Position numbers and translations under genes: made by a program
Shown here: piece after piece, positions 58,001-61,000 of the stretch
Position numbering within the stretch: the stretch's first letter is position 1
How the letters are laid out: each line of letters starts with the position of its first letter
Notes under the pieces: generated by a model
What the model saw: only the letters and a program-made list of their open reading frames with translations
What the model was told of the DNA's origin: nothing
Databases searched by the model: none
Source of the DNA: Cepaea nemoralis
Taxonomy: Eukaryota; Mollusca; Gastropoda; Stylommatophora; Helicidae
Direction: 5' to 3'
Length of the DNA stretch: 64,000 nt
Assembly (NCBI GenBank): GCA_014155875.1
Contig: JACEFZ010016113.1
Location: 253,501 to 317,500, forward strand

Positions 58001-61000
58001 CTTTGTAACCATTCCTCCTTGATGCTAGCACTCCCTATACTGTTGTTGTACATGTCTGCTAGTTTCTCTAGCTCATTGTCGGTACACCTATTTATGTCGT
58101 CGTATCTTATGCCATCAGGACCTGGAGCACTGTTTTTTGATCGTCGAAGCACAGCCTTGATTTCTTTCACTGTCACTGTGTCTTCCTCCGAAGTGTTCTG
58201 GGCCTTGCATCTGTCTGAGGTGACCTCCTTGGCCAGATTTCGGCCTCCCATGTCTGTCTGGTTGCCCTGCTCAAGGTAGCGTTCAAAGAGGGCTTTGCCC
58301 TTGTCCTCATCAGTCCTCTGCCAGGTGAGGTCAGCACCTTGGAAGTCTGAAATGCTCTTATTCTTGACTACACCACTCATGCTTTTATGTAGTCGCCAGA
58401 ACAATTTCAGTGACTTGTCTGTGCTTACTCTTTGACACACCTCTGCCCATTTTTCGCTTTTAACCACCTTGACCAGTTTTTTGAAATAGCTTACTTTTGT
58501 GTGCATCTCTCTTTCTAAGTGCAAGCAGGGACTAGGATGACCAGCTCTGTTCTTCTTGGCATTTTGCCATCTCCTTACAGCACTACGCTTATCCACCCAA
58601 GCCTTCTCCACCTCGAAACTCCACCACGGTGGCTGCTCCCAGCTTTTTTTCCTGCCCTGAAACGTTCTGCGCTTGTCACGTCTTATTTTACTCACCACAT
58701 CTTGCCCTGTACTGTCATACTGGAACGTCTTTACCTTTAGCTTGTGCTGCCTGGTTCTGCCTTTCTCCACCAATATGCTGCACGGGTGGTGGTCGCTGCC
58801 ATGGTGTCCTAGGACACCCCATCTACACACTGTAGTGAGTGAAGGTGAAACTAGCGCCAGATCAATAGCACTGTCCTCATCGCCTGGACGGCTTGCTGTC
58901 CTGGTGACACAGCCACTGTTAATACAAACCAGGTCGATGGTTTCCAGTGCAGTCTCGAGCTCCTCCCCTTGTGTATTGGAGGAAGTGTTTCCCCATGCTC
59001 TGCCTTTAGCGTTGAAGTCACCACAGAAAATAACATTTCTCTCGTGGCCTAATATGCCACTTAAGCACTGCCACTTCTGGGCGTCCATACTCGCATTGCG
59101 GGCATAAACATTAACCAACATGAATGGTATACTGGAATGAACTCTCAACGCCTGTATTTGTATATCGTCACTGTCCCAACTGGACATGTCTAGCTCTGAC
59201 ACCACCATGCTGTCGCGAACGAGAATCGCCGTTCCCAGATGTCGTCTGTTGTAGAAACATTTGAAGCCGGCAATTCGGAGTAGCTGATCGCCCAGTCTCG
59301 TCTCCTGGAGTGCTACAATGTCATTCCTGTAAACTAGGGTTTCTAAAATAGAGCCCCGTTGTTTTACACTGGCACAGTTCCAATATAGAATACGGATGTT
59401 TCTGAGTCCTAGACGGTGACACTTGAGTCTAAAACGCCTCAAACCACCGCGCTTACCTTGCTTCTTTGTCTCTGCGCGGCTACCACGTCGCTTCGTTATG
59501 TTGACTGCTGACCGCTCGGAAAAAACACGTTCTTCCGCCATGTTGAAAAAACGTAAACACAGACTGCTGTTGAACCACACACGCTGCTGAAAATTCACTC
59601 AAGGATGGCTTCGCTCGATGCACGAACTCCGTAGCACCCGCACAGATCTTGAGTAGAAACTCCTGGTTTTACATCCTGGCACACCAATTACACGCAAGAG
59701 ATGAATAAATCCATCCCCTACGCGAAAAAGTTAACGAACACAAAACAACACGACCGTCCGTCGCCATCTTGAAACCGGAAGTCTGGACTTCACATTTTGG
59801 AAACCAATCACATGATTGGTAGGGACAATAAGTTGCTACAGATTTGTTTAACTCACAAAATGGCCACATGTTAAAGCTGGCAGAGACAATTGCCATTCAT
59901 TTACAAAAGCCAATTTTGTGCAAACAAAAATACATGATAGTCAGTGTAAAATTACTGTGGTAGACAATTCAAATTACTCTACGAATGAGTGTGCTGTATA
60001 TTTCAACTTGATGGATTTATCTGATTGCTTTAGTTTATGTTGTGTGATTTCTGAAATATGTACTTGACAAGATGCAGCAAAATATGCCAGACAATAAATC
60101 GTTACTCAGAACCAGTGAGGTTTTATGAGCAATTTTATTTTCTGTAATCATTCTGTTTGTGAATCTGTCATTTACCTGTGTGTCACTGGGGCCCTGTAGG
60201 GAAGTAAAGAATTGTAGCACTGTTATCTACTATGCATGCCATAAAAGATGACTAAGGAGGGTTGGTGTGAGACCTCAGCCCGTAGAAAACTGGCTGCAGA
60301 AACTGACTAGTCGAAATGTCTACAAAGAGCATAGTGTCAGTTGGTTGGAGGACTATGCTCCATTAGAAGATGAAAGGCAGAAGTTAAAGAAGGGGATTTA
60401 AACATTCATGACAACTTTGTCATTACATAGATTTATTCTGCTTCTTTTTTTCACGTGAAATTTGTCCATATCTGTAATGTTCTACATATTGACTTGCTTG
60501 ATTGCGCGGTTTCATGATTTCTGTGTTGCGCTTCCTAGCTGGTTGCCTCTGTGTTCAGCACGTTTCCTTTCTAGAATAGACTGGTCATCTCAAGTGTAGA
60601 TATGTATGTGTGTACACATATGTCTGCGCATGTATGTACGTACATACATATATAAAGCAGTCTGGTTTTACGGCGCCAGAGACTCACCGTCGCCCTTTCT
60701 CCTGTTAGTTAAAACAGTTCCACCAGGAGTTGGACTTTGGCTGCCAGAGGTTATGAATGCTCAAGCTATGGGGGTATTTTGCAAAGTTGGGCGCTCACCT
60801 AAACTCTGCACCCCCAGCTGATATAACAGCAATTTGAAACCATATAGATTTGTATCTCCCTACTATAGTGGCACTGCATAATCTTAAATGCCCACACCTG
60901 TACTAACACTTGTTATTAAAACATCACGCATCAGTGTGATAGTGTGTCTCCATACAACAGCTTTGCTTATCTTTCTTAGAACCTATTTCATGTGTCATTA

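Noticed and set aside
58019..59107. Plus-strand frames opposite the LINE ORF (for example 58673-59107)
   Set aside because: Shadows of the intact minus-strand LINE polyprotein; no motifs.
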